Source: Neostapfia colusana (Eukaryota > Streptophyta > Magnoliopsida > Poales > Poaceae). From it: a stretch of 64,000 bases of DNA. Under the pieces are notes generated by a model, which was given only the letters and a program-made list of their open reading frames with translations, was not told the origin of the DNA and did no database searches. The stretch is from assembly GCA_030760725.1 (NCBI GenBank), contig JASWHV010000008.1:58131671-58195670 (forward strand), in the 5' to 3' direction. The first letter of the stretch is position 1. The number at the start of each line of letters is the position of its first letter. The translations under genes and the position numbers were made by a program. This document shows positions 22,485 to 32,095 of the stretch, one piece after another.

Positions 22485-22559
22485 GGCTCGGGCGCGGGTG
22501 CGTAAATGGGCATGGGGCTCGGGTGCGGGCTCGGGGCGCGAGCGCGTGAATGGGCGCAA

Positions 22560-22778
22560 GGTATAGGGTTCTTATTTACGACATACGGTTGCGACGGGCA
22601 GGTCCCGCCCGTAGTAAATAAGGAGCTATTTACGACGAACAGGTCCTGATCTTTGTAAATAACTGGTTAGTTACGACGGCCAAGGTCAGCCATCGTAAAT
22701 AACTTTATTCATGATGGCCAACACTAAAACCATCGCAAATAATATTGGATGTCGTAAATTTTGTTGTTTTCTGTAGTA
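22560..22778. repeat. Right subterminal repeats of CACTA-1
   Basis: Copies of TTATTTACGAC(A/G) and its complement, for example near 22572, 22610, 22625, 22670 and 22690, lead to the terminus TGTAGTA. Confidence 0.82.
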
Positions 22779-22781
22779 ATG

Positions 22782-23211
22782 CTATCACTTGTTAATGTTT
22801 GATGCCTTAGACTCTCCAGAGTAGCTGCATGCAAACAAATTGTCCAACTCTTAAGCAAAAGGGTGATACTTGCCGAATATAAATTCTGCATATCGCTGTC
22901 CATATGCAGATCCCACCCTTCTCAATTGTGAAGGACGATACCAGAGCGTTTTAAGATCATGCTGTGAACACTGGCAGGATGAGCTCAAGTCCGCACACCA
23001 TTAATCACCACTATAACATAGGCCTATGAAGATGGTTTTATTGTTCACGATAGTGGTGGACATCTAAAAATTAGAGTGAAACCTATCACAACGAGCCGGC
23101 CTCTGTTGCAGCCTGCTACTAGAAATGATCTACTAGTATGGGCACAGAACACCAACAAAATACCCGTTACTAGAAAGGCCATGATTTCTAGTGGCAGGTA
23201 TCAGCCCATTT
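22782..23211. other. Intergenic stretch with relic of another CACTA-type end
   Basis: No gene is seen. Around 23125-23195 the words TTACTAGAAAGGCC and GATTTCTAGTGGCAGG form an inverted pair. They resemble the CCACTAGAAA ends of another grass CACTA family. It may be a short decayed non-autonomous copy. Confidence 0.35.
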
Positions 23212-24120
23212 TGTAACAGCCCAAACTTCCAACCGAGACCAGCAGACATCCAAATTTGAACCTCATAGCATTTTGTGCAAAGTCACTGTTTTCAAAAAAT
23301 TAATATTCAAACATTAGTCTGAGAATAAATAAAGATATATAATTTCAATATATAAAACACTGGTGTGTGCATTGGAATTTGGGTGTTTCCCCTCTCTTGG
23401 TATCTAATTCTAATATAAGAACTATTTAAAAATTAGAATTGAAATCAAAATCCAAAAATTTTGTAAAAATTCCCCTCCCCTTTCCTCTCTTTTTTCTCTA
23501 GCCCGACCCACTTTTTTTTTCCTCCGGTCCGGCCTTACCTTTGCCCTCATCCTTATTCCTTACTGCGTTGGCCTGCTTCCCCTTCTCTTTCCTATGGCGC
23601 AGCTTGTCCCGGTCTCCTTTCTTTCATTACCTTTTCCTGCACGGACCCCTCCTCTCTCTTTTCTCCCAGGCCTCGCCCAGGCGCATGCAGACCTTTCTTC
23701 ATTCTCTTCTTCTCCCAGGCCTCACCACTTTTCGTCTCACCGCCAATGCCAGCACTGTGCAACATTGTAGCTCAAATCACACACGAAGCCAAAATGCATG
23801 CAGGCTGAGATCTCCCAACACCACCGCCTTTGTTGCATCGAATTTATGAATGAAATGTCGCCACCGCCCTTCACCAGTGAACCGATTCCCCGGGCTGTAA
23901 ATCAGATGGCTCTCCGCTCCATCTCCCTCGCACCGACACACTCACACTTCATCTTCATTTGATCAACATCAAGCCCCTCCAAATTACAATTTCGTGAAAT
24001 CCCTCTTCTTCGCGAACTCTGGTCGCCGGCGCCATGATTCTTCTCTAGTGAGCTACCATCCTTCACGGGTTAGGGGACCTAGCTACGCATGCGCGCGTTG
24101 AGCTCGGCCGCTCGGGGCAC
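23212..24120 (+). repeat. Gypsy-type LTR fragment
   Basis: It begins TGTAACAGCCCAAACTTCC, very like the LTR starts at 44573 (TGTAACACCCC) and 41321 (TGTAAAAGCCCC). An AT-rich section and then a CT-rich, GC-rich section follow, the usual composition of Tekay-type LTRs. The right border and a partner are not visible. The open frame inside (23541-23849) is low-complexity and I do not call it a gene. Confidence 0.5.
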
Positions 24121-24655
24121 AGCATGTTGGAACTGAGATCAAACTCACAACAAGCAGGAGTATTTCCAGGCAACGTATATCCGTTGGGCGACGAAAGCTC
24201 AAATATTACTCAACGACACTGCTAAAACAAATGACGATTCCAAGCTGCTTTATAGGCCAGACTCCGTAGCGTTCGTGGCTGATTCTAACGGCACGCTCCA
24301 GCTATGCCTTGGCCACAACTCGTACGTGATCTTCTGCTCTTGCGTACGGCCGTTCATTTCCAAATGCAGTACATTATGCAGCTGCTTACTGAGTCTTCCA
24401 TGCACGAACGTGCAAGCTCTGCTGATGCATGGTAACTGACGCCGCTAACCTCACGCGCACTAACGCATGTACGCCGTATTCACCTCGCAGGACTCTAGCC
24501 AGTCAGTCGCTTCTACGGACCCTCCATCCTGCATGCAGATCGTTCGCATGCCTTCTGATGAAGCTGGCCTACACACCTGCTACACACATAGAAACACACT
24601 TAAACAAACTCATGTCAAGATTATTTCTAACACAGCACAGGGTGCCGTGTATGAG
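24121..24655 (+). other. Unassigned sequence with a possible coding relic
   Basis: No element is recognised. From 24124 a short frame opens at ATG (MLELRSNSQQAG) and stops after about 32 codons. A second frame from about 24210 reads about 70 codons, including LLYRPDSVAFVADSNG, to a stop near 24436. The two may be one frameshifted relic. I cannot name a family. The hAT element interrupts this sequence at 24664, and it seems to continue at 28498. Confidence 0.25.
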
Positions 24656-24663
24656 CCCCCGGC

Positions 24664-24945
24664 TAGAGGTGGGAGATGGGCTGGGCCAAATTCGGGCGGG
24701 CCGAAGCCCGACGGGCCGACACGGCCTAGGCACGAAAATGGCCTGAAATAGATTCGGGTCGGGCTGGCCCGGCACGGTATTTTGGGCCGTGCCGTGCCTG
24801 GGTTCGGAGGCTTTGGACGGCCTGGTACGAAATTGAGTTTCGGGCTGTACTCGGGCCGACCCGGCCCGAAATTGGCCCATCGGCCCGAAAAGGCCCGAAA
24901 TGCCCAAAAAAGCCTGAAATGGCTGAATTTAGGGTTCTTCCGGTG
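24664..24945. repeat. Left end of hAT-1 with GGCCCG-type subterminal repeats
   Basis: Repeated GGCCGACACGGCC, GGCCCGGCACGG, GCCGTGCCGTGCC and GGCCCGAAA words occur in both directions. The same words recur at 28305-28489. They are probable transposase-binding sites. Confidence 0.75.
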
Positions 24946-24959
24946 TTTGCCCGACCCGA

Positions 24960-25310
24960 AATTGCTCCCCCAGCCCGCCTGCGCCACGCTGCCAGCCAGC
25001 CCCCGCCGCCACCAGGCAGCCACGCCCGCGCGCCAGCCCCACCCGCGCGCCAGCCCCACGCGCCAGGCCGCCAGGCGCCAGCCGGCCCAGCCCCGCGCCA
25101 CCGCACGCCAGGGCGCCAGGGCCTGGCTGCCAGCCCCGCCCACGCCTGCGGCCTGCCCAGTGCCGTGCACGCTGCCCCCTGCGGCCCTACCGCCGTGCCG
25201 CTTACGCGCTGCCCCGTGCTGCCGTGCGTCTGCCCTCTTGCCCCGACTCCTGAGGCTACCTGAGCCGCCCCGCGCCGCGCCGTGCCGCCCTGCGTCGTCT
25301 GCCCATCGTT
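24960..25310. other. Very GC-rich, C-dominated segment in hAT-1 leader
   Basis: About 350 bp rich in CCCGCGCGCC and GCCAGCCCC words lies between the hAT left end and the transposase start. Frames are open on both strands because AT-containing stops are rare. The encoded peptides are Pro/Ala/Arg-rich and I do not call them genes. It may be a GC-rich leader or captured sequence. Confidence 0.55.
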
Positions 25311-25329
25311 TGTATTTTGATTTTTGAAT

Positions 25330-27894
25330 ATGCTTGCTAATCGAAGAAAAGTGTTGGTGTCTCGTCGTGCCCGTGGCTCCCGCTCCCAAAGCCGTGGTAA
25401 TTATGATCCTAGCTTGCCGTCCATGCCAGAGGATATAGATCCACGTCGCCTATCTCCAAGCATGGGAGATTTTGGAATGGATGATGTAAACATAAAGAAT
25501 GAACTCTATGATTATGAGGTGGAGATCAAAGCTCAAGGTGGTGCACATGTAGATGCAGGTTTAGTCCGTTTGTATGATAACCCTGTGTTTGTGCGTATCT
25601 ATTATATATGATAATTCCGTTTATTACTCCGTTGTTCAATTAATGCAGGTTTAGGAACGGGAAGCTTCTCTGTCGATGCGCCCCCTAGCAATGAAACTAT
25701 ACAAGCATCCTCCTCCACGCGGGGTCGCAAAAGTACAGCGACATGTTGGCAACATTTTGAAAAGAATAAGGAATTTCGTGATGGTAAGTGGATTGTTATT
25801 TTTGCTACATGCAAGTATTGCAAGAAAACTCTCACTGCAGCTTCTAGTGGTGGCACGGGCCATTTGAATCGACATTATATGGGATGTATAAAGCGGTTAG
25901 ATTTGCGAGAAGGTGCAGCGGTTCAAACTCAACTCAACTTTAATCCAGATGGTTCAGTAAGTACTTGGGTTTATAATCCTGAAGTTGCTCGTTCTGAAAT
26001 TGCTAGGTATATTGCAGTTGATGATCAACCTATTTGCATGGGTGATAGTGTTAATTTCGAAAGAATGATTCAACATGCATTTTGTCCATAATATCATAAA
26101 ATTTCTAGAAAAACTACTAGAGGTGACTTGCTTAAAAGATATCATGATAAAATGGATATATTAAAAGAAGCATTCAAGACTATGCCATTTTATATTGCAT
26201 TGACATCTGATATTTGGTTATCATCACACCAAAGAACAAACTATTTGAGTGTTGTTGCTCATTACATAGATCATGAATATAAGCTTGATAAAAGGATATT
26301 ATGATTGTGTCTTATTGATGAGAACCATACTGGTGAGGCTATTGCATCTCATGTGCATGAGGTTATTAATAAATATGGCATTGGAGATAAGATTGCTTCT
26401 ATTACTCTTTATAATGCATCGGCTAACACTAGGGCTATGGAAATATTGATGCAACACATAGAAAGCTACATTGGTGGGTATGTTCTCCATCAAAGATGTG
26501 TGTGCCACATCATCAATCTCATTGTGCAGGCGGGATTGTCAAAGGCAAGTTCATGTATTGATAATATTCGTAGTGCTATTTGTTATCTTTTGAATTCTCC
26601 ACAGGTTTACAGGAGTTTCAGGGAGTATTGTCGTATAAAGGGATTAGAACCCAAAAAGTTTTCACTTGATATGAAAGTGAGATGGAACTCGACATACACG
26701 ATGTTGAAACAATTAAAAGGGTATGAGGAAATTTTCACTACTTTTATGAATGCTCAAGGTGCAGGTATACTACTTAATGAACATGATTGGGATATCGCGC
26801 GGCGCCTTCGTCGTCTCTTGAAACCATTTTACAATGCAACAACATTGTTGTCTGGTATTTATTATCCCACATCTCCTCTCGTAATTGAATGGCTTATGAC
26901 TTTTGCTAAAACGTTTAAGACATATGAGTATGATCCAGTACTATGTCCAATAATTAAAGAAATAAAAGCAAAATACCTAAAATATTTTGCTGCTATCCCA
27001 CATTTGTATTGCTTTGCTCTCATCTTTGATCCACGAAAGAAGCTAGAGCAATTAGAAGGTGCTTTACAATTTATTGGTGATAATCTAGATCTTGATTACT
27101 CTGGGGCTTACTCACATGTTAAATCGGAGATATTTTGAGTTTTTAGTATGTACCAGCAGAAATATGGTCAAACTCGCTCTAGAGGTGAGGTGACACCAAC
27201 TGAAAAGAGGAAAAGTATGACAGCTAACATGTGGAAGAAATTAAAGTCTAAAGAATCTTCAACCACGACGTCCTCTAGGTCCAATTGGAATCCAAACGCC
27301 GAGTTGTACCACTACCTTGACATAGATCATGCGATGCATGATCCAATGCTTCAGGTACATATCTATATTGTAATGTTTGATTTATAATTTTTGAATTATT
27401 ATGCTTATGTTTTCTGTTCGTTTTAGGATGATAGTGCTGAGCTATACCTCTTAGGGTGGTGGAAAGACAATGAACGTCAATTTCCACAATTTACACGTGA
27501 CGTCCTACTCGTTCCAGTTTTCAGTGTGTCATCTGAAGCCATATTTAGCTCAGCAGGTAGAATTATTGAAGAGAGAAGGTGATTGTTTTAATATATCGAC
27601 TTAACTTGTTATCTTGTTATGAATCAATATATATATATATATCTTAGTATCTTGCAGGTCATCTCTTATACCGAAGATGGTTGAGTGTCTTACATGTCTT
27701 AAAGATTGGGAGATGGCAGAATCTAGAGATCAACACCGCCTTGAAGATCTAGAAATATTGAAAGCATTAGAGATCTTGAGCTTGATGAATCCGAATGATG
27801 TGATTGATAATAAAACAATACTCTTTTCCTTACGGGGGGAGCTCACTATGAGTGTAAGGTTTTTAACGAGGCAGTTTGTAACAAAACTTTAAAC
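25330..27894 (+). pseudogene. hAT transposase (BED finger, RNase H-like core, dimer domain)
   Basis: The protein would cut and paste the element. Five exons are inferred: 25330-25558, 25649 to about 27138 and on to 27354, 27427-27578, and 27658 to a stop at 27892-27894. Introns are 25559-25648, 27355-27426 and 27579-27657. Order: charged N-terminus; BED zinc finger (CKYCKKTL, then HLNRHYMGC) near 25815-25890; core with first catalytic Asp in LTSDIWLSS near 26205; conserved HQRCVCHIINL near 26490; and the hAT dimerisation domain (LLGWWKDN to SSEAIFSSAGR) at 27440-27570. In-frame stops stand at 26089-26091, 26302-26304 and 27136-27138. At about 26410 TLYNASAN has Tyr where the second catalytic Asp is expected. 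Confidence 0.85.
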
Positions 27895-28089
27895 TTTAAT
27901 GAAATATTTCCCCCATACTTTGTGTGCTTTTATGCGCTTGAAAATATGCCGTGAGATGGTATATGTTGTGACTTGTGAATTTGTGGCTCATATGTTTGAA
28001 AAACTACAAATACTTCATATCATTATATGCAAAAGTATATGTTTTTGAATGTGAAATTCAATTGACACATATAATTTATCCTATTCAAA

Positions 28090-28290
28090 CTCCAATATTT
28101 TTTAGAATTTTTGGAATTTTCTCTGGATTTTTTAGATTTATTTGGATTTTTTAAGAATTTTCCTGATTTTTTATGGATTTTTTGATTTTTTTTCGGTTTT
28201 ACATATTTTTTGGATTTTTTTATTTACAGATTTTTTTGATTTTTTTCGAATTTACAGATTTTTTTTGGATTTTTTTAATTATTTGGGTTT
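28090..28290. repeat. T-rich segment of hAT-1 3' region
   Basis: It is a run of GATTTTTT and TGGATTTTTT words, almost free of C, between the transposase stop and the right subterminal repeats. No gene is seen. Confidence 0.7.
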
Positions 28291-28304
28291 TTTCTGTTAT
28301 CCGG

Positions 28305-28489
28305 ACCGTGGTTGGGTCGGGCCCGACCCGAAATAGGCCTGCCGGACCACGTGCCGTGCTCGGGCCGCCAGTTTCGTAATTCGGGCCGGCCGGCCCGGCC
28401 CGAAAAGGCCCGGTGTGCTTTCGGGCCACGGGCCGAATCGGTCCGAAGCACGAAAATTTCGAGCCGTGCCGGCCCGACTCCCACCTCTA
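28305..28489. repeat. Right end of hAT-1 with GGCCCG-type subterminal repeats
   Basis: It mirrors the left end, with CGGGCCCGACCCGAAAT, GGCCCGGCCCGAAAAGG and GCCGTGCCGGCCCGA before the inverted repeat CTCCCACCTCTA. Confidence 0.75.
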
Positions 28490-28730
28490 GCCCCGGCCAT
28501 GCGCACCCTCCCATAGCCGTCACGCACACGGGCACAACTGCCCAACACTTCAATTCAGGGAAATTGCGTTGCGAACACTAGTTCTTGTCACCAGCAAACC
28601 GTCTGCGATGCTCCCCGTGGCTTGCGCCACGTCGGCTGACCCGGCCTGCGTTGCTGCCTGGTATCCAGCCAAGCCAACACAGGCAAGCATTCATAGCTGC
28701 CTGGTCAGTGTCACCTCACCGAAGCACACC

Positions 28731-28787
28731 TAGTGGTGAAATATGGACGGAATTTTTTCGGATCAATCGATACTATTTTTGAAAATT
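28731..28787 (+). mobile_element. Left end of a second hAT element (hAT-2), split by CACTA-2
   Basis: The start TAGTGGTGAAA resembles grass hAT termini. The following words (GGACGGAATTTTTTCGGAT) continue in the same style after CACTA-2 at 34393 (TTCGGATATTG, then ATTCGGAAATTTTGC). I take 28731-28787 and 34393 to about 35120 as one interrupted hAT 5' part. No matching right terminus was found. Confidence 0.45.
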
Positions 28788-28802
28788 CACTATAGGAAAC
28801 AC

Positions 28803-29030
28803 AACAACATACGACAGCCAACTTATTTTACGATGGCTCTAGGGTCGGCCGTCGTAATTTAAATTAATTACGACGGCCTACTCTGGCCGTTGTAAATAAA
28901 GAGTTGATTACGATGGCTTTACCTAGGCTGTCGTAAATAACAAGTTATTTACGACGGCTAGGGCTTGGCCGTCGTAAATAAGCTTATTTACGACGGCCAC
29001 AACGGGGCGTCGTAAATAAGGCTTATATAC
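28803..29030. repeat. Left subterminal repeats of CACTA-2 (TATTTACGACGGC type)
   Basis: At least seven copies of (T)TATTTACGACGGC or GCCGTCGTAAATAA in facing orientation, for example near 28845, 28885, 28945, 28967 and 28983. Confidence 0.85.
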
Positions 29031-29040
29031 CCGCGGGCCT

Positions 29041-29430
29041 GGGTCAGCGCGGGCATTCTTCACGCCCGCGCCGACCCGAGCCCCCGCCGCCGCCGCCGCG
29101 ACCGACGTCGACACCCCGGTCGCCGCCGCCCTCGGATGCCGCCTCCCGAGCCGCCGCCGGTGCCCGTAGCCGTCGCCCCCGGCCCCGTACGTCGCCTCCC
29201 GAGCCGCCGCGCGCCGGTGCCCGCAGACACCCCCGGTCGCAGCCGCCGGCCCAGGCCCCCCTCGCCGGCGCCCCCCACCCCGCCCCTGACTGCTGCACGC
29301 CGACCCACTGCCGGAGCCGCCCCCGAGCTCCCCCGGCCTCCCCCGCGCCTCCCCGGAGCTCCCGGCGCCACCCTGCGTCACCCCCGAGCTCCCCCTGGCC
29401 TCCCTGTGCGTCGCGTCGCTTCCGGACAAG
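29041..29430 (+). other. GC-rich leader or first exon of CACTA-2
   Basis: About 390 bp is strongly C/G-rich and ends at a good splice donor (GGACAAGTAATT near 29424). It may be the 5' exon of the element's transcript. Open frames exist on both strands; the plus-strand frame (29136-29468) gives a Pro/Arg-rich peptide with no domain that I recognise. Confidence 0.4.
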
Positions 29431-30660
29431 TAATTGGAGTTTTATGTTTAATTTTACGTGATCTGTAATACTCAATGTAACATATTAATAGTCCTGTTTG
29501 TTGGATTAACTAATGTCATGATTGGGAGGGTTTGTACTATGTATTAAAAGATGAATAGGGGGGCGCTACTAGTACTTATTCTCATGTAGTTATGCTCATG
29601 TAGTTAGGATAGTAGTTCATAATTTTGCTAATTAGTTGTCCGTTGCAAATTACTTGTTATTATATATGCTTAGGTTTAGGTTAATAATGTTTAAGATTTA
29701 TTATTGTTATGTTAATAATGCTTAATCATGTTTATTTTTGTGATTTTAATCATGCTTAATCATGCATAGATTTGTTTATGTTAAAACCGGCACAACTCGA
29801 TTAGGGCACGTCAATGCCCATTTAGTGTGTCGTGAGTTGGTCGACTAACTCTAAAGTCGTCGTAAGTTAACGGCAGGCCCCGGCGGGCATAACCAAGTTT
29901 CATAAGTCGCCTAATCGACCCTAGTCGCGTAGGGACCGATAAGGTCGACTAGGACGATTAGTCATCGATTAGGGCGACTAATCGACCCTAATCGATGCCT
30001 AGTCATCCTCAGGTCGTCCTCTATACCAAGTTGATAAAGAGGGCAAGGAGTGCACAAGGGGCCAGAGGCGACGGACACATGACCGGAGGTGGCCATACGG
30101 CGGCGGTGGGCTGCGGCGGGATGCGAGCTGCGGCGTCATAAATTAGGACGGCTGACCCACTTCTCTGTCTCTCTCTCAATCTTTCCTTCTCTCTCTCTCA
30201 TTCTTTCCTCTCTCTATCTCTCTCTCTCTTTTAAATGACTCAAAAATGAAAGACTAATGTAAACCTTTACAATATGCGTCACCCGTTTTGAACCGGCCCG
30301 TCTCACATGTGTTACGCATGTGAGGCATGTAGGTTCGGAATTGTCCCTCTTTGGACAGCCTGGGAGTGACCGAGAGGGCATGCTTATGATGAGATGCGGG
30401 GTCTGAATTTGGACGTAGTTTTGACAACGTAGCCCTAATGTTCTTTGCTGCACCATTTTCGGGCGTGCAGTTGGAGAACAACAGGGTTATGCTGCCAGAA
30501 TTCTGTCTGAATCTAGACCCCGTGTCTTGTCATAAGCACGTTCCTCCCTGTCACTCTTGGGTGGGTTTAGGACCTATACTTTCCAATATATATAGGGCCG
30601 TGACATAAATAAATTATAAAGTAACTATAATTTCTTTAACTTCAAACTGTAGAGTCAAAC
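29431..30660. other. Non-coding stretch upstream of the CACTA-2 TNPD gene
   Basis: It is AT-rich to about 29780. At 29780-30040 is a patch crowded with GATTAGGGCGACTAATCG-like words, perhaps a small hAT-like insertion. CT-rich sequence follows at 30160-30235. An inverted pair of GGTCTGAATTTGGAC and GTCTGAATCTAGACC words lies at about 30400-30520. No gene is seen. Confidence 0.45.
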
Positions 30661-32095
30661 ATGAGTGAAGACCATAGTTCGATGTATACCGGTTGGAATA
30701 AGGCAACTGGTCACTCAGATGAGTGGTATGCCGGGATAGACGACTTTATTGATCGAGTGCTTTCGTTGTCTACGACCGATAAAGTTTGTTGTCCATGTGA
30801 GAAATGTCGGAATACTAAGTTTTTGGACAAAATGACATTGTCATTACACTTGTGCAGAAACGGTTACATGCCATATTATGAGGTGTGGAGTTTCCACGAC
30901 GAGTCTCCTTGAGCCGTACATGTAGTGGAAGAAGATGATGATTGCCCGGGTGTTGATAGGATTGATGAGATGTTACAAGATATACAAACGGAGGATCCTC
31001 CTACAACTGAGGCAGACACATTCTTTAATCTCTTGAAAGCTTCAGAAGAGGCGTTGCATGATCATACTGAAATGACCCTTCTTATTTTCATGACCAAATT
31101 TATGGCAATCAAATCTAAGTATTTCTTCTCTAATAATTGCTACAATGATATGATAAACTTATCAGCGATGCTCTTTCACAACCACATAAACTGCCCAAAG
31201 ATATGTATCACTCCAAGAAATTGCTATCTGGTCTCGGTATGAAATATGATAAAATTGACGTGTGTCCAGATAACTGCATGCTATTCTGGAAAGAGCACGA
31301 CCGAGAAGAATTGCTTAAAGTTTGGGAAATCGAGGTTTGTCGAAGTTGTCGATGACGATGGTGATAAAGTAATGACAGAAGTTGCACATAAGCAATTGTG
31401 TTACTTGCTTGTGACACCTCGGTTGAAGCGACTGTTTCTTTCAAAAAGATCTTCCAAACACATGAGATGGCACAACGAAGGTGTGCATGAGAACAAAGAT
31501 GTGTTGACCCATCCGTCGGACGGTGATGCATATGGAAGTATTTGGACTCTTTCGATCCTGCTTTTGCTAGTGATGCGAGAAATGTTCGCATCGGGTTAGT
31601 GACGGATGGATTTTCACCTTTCAGTACAAATGCCACACCATACTCCTGTTGGCCCGTCTTTGTTATTCCGTACAACCTACCACCTTCTCTTTGTATGAAG
31701 TATGAGTTCATGTTTCTTAGTCTCATTATACCAGGACCAGATCATCTGGGATCATGTCTCAATGTGATGTTGAAGCCATTGTCGAAGAATTGAAAATGTT
31801 GCGGACTGGAGTTGAAGCGTATGACTGTTACAAGAGGCAGAAATTCATCCTTCGAGCTGCTTATTTGTGGTATGTCCATGATTTCCTTGCATACGGCATG
31901 TTTTCTAGATGTAGCACACACAGTCGTTTGTCGTGTCCCATATGTGTATCTTACACAAAGTGTTTCCGGCTTACAAACGGTGGCAAGATAAGCTACTTTG
32001 ATTATCATAGGCGTTGGCTTCCTCGAAACCACCCATTCAGGCAACAGAGGAATGTCTTCAGAAAAGATACTGTTGTCACTAAGGAACCACCTAAA
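30661..32095 (+). pseudogene. TNPD/TNP2-type CACTA transposase, truncated and frameshifted
   Basis: This would be the catalytic transposase. The ATG at 30661 opens a transposase-associated domain (residues about 10-75, with CPCEKCRNTKF). A TGA at 30910-30912 stops it, but the frame goes on in register (EEDDDCPGVDR). Near 31150 the frame shifts, and TNP2 motifs follow: LSGLGMKYDKIDVCPDNCML (about 31220-31280), PRLKRLFLSKRSSKHMRWH (about 31415-31470) and HPSDGDAY (about 31510). After those come IGLVTDGFSPF (about 31590), LPPSLCMKYEF (about 31680), IIPGPDHLG and YFDYHRRWLPRNHPFR (about 31995). The match ends near 32095. The rest of TNP2 and the DUF4218/DUF4216 regions are absent. Confidence 0.83.

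Larger units (their letters stand above)
20028..22781. mobile_element. CACTA-1, non-autonomous En/Spm-type transposon
   Basis: The ends are CACTACAGGGG at 20031 and TTTTCTGTAGTA ending at 22778, with 3-bp target repeats ATG at 20028-20030 and 22779-22781. The last base of the right terminus is A where G is expected. Both ends carry inverted and direct copies of TTATTTACGACGGC. Inside lie minus-strand remnants of a TNPA/Transposase_24-type gene (about 20463-21355), a SINE, AT-rich filler and a GC-rich tandem duplication. No TNPD-type transposase is present, so the copy would need one in trans. Confidence 0.88.
24656..28497 (+). mobile_element. hAT transposon with inactivated transposase gene (hAT-1)
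   Basis: The ends are TAGAGGTGGGAG at 24664 and CTCCCACCTCTA ending at 28489, a perfect 12-bp inverted repeat. The 8-bp flanks CCCCCGGC (24656-24663) and GCCCCGGC (28490-28497) differ at one base, as expected for a hAT target duplication. Subterminal regions are filled with GGCCCG and CCCGAAAT words. The transposase gene runs left to right with four introns and an Ac-type domain order. Stops and a lost catalytic residue make the copy non-autonomous. Confidence 0.88.

Noticed and set aside
22238..22513. Open frames of 60-91 codons with repeated peptide blocks
   Set aside because: They reflect the 117-bp tandem duplication in GC-rich sequence and no domain is visible.
24610..25389. Long open frames on both strands in GC-rich sequence
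   Set aside because: Base composition alone keeps frames open. The peptides are Ala/Pro/Arg-rich, overlap on both strands and span the hAT terminal repeats.
29136..29468. Pro-rich 110-codon frame near the left end of CACTA-2
   Set aside because: It is GC-driven, with competing frames on the other strand. It is more likely a leader exon, so I did not call it a protein.
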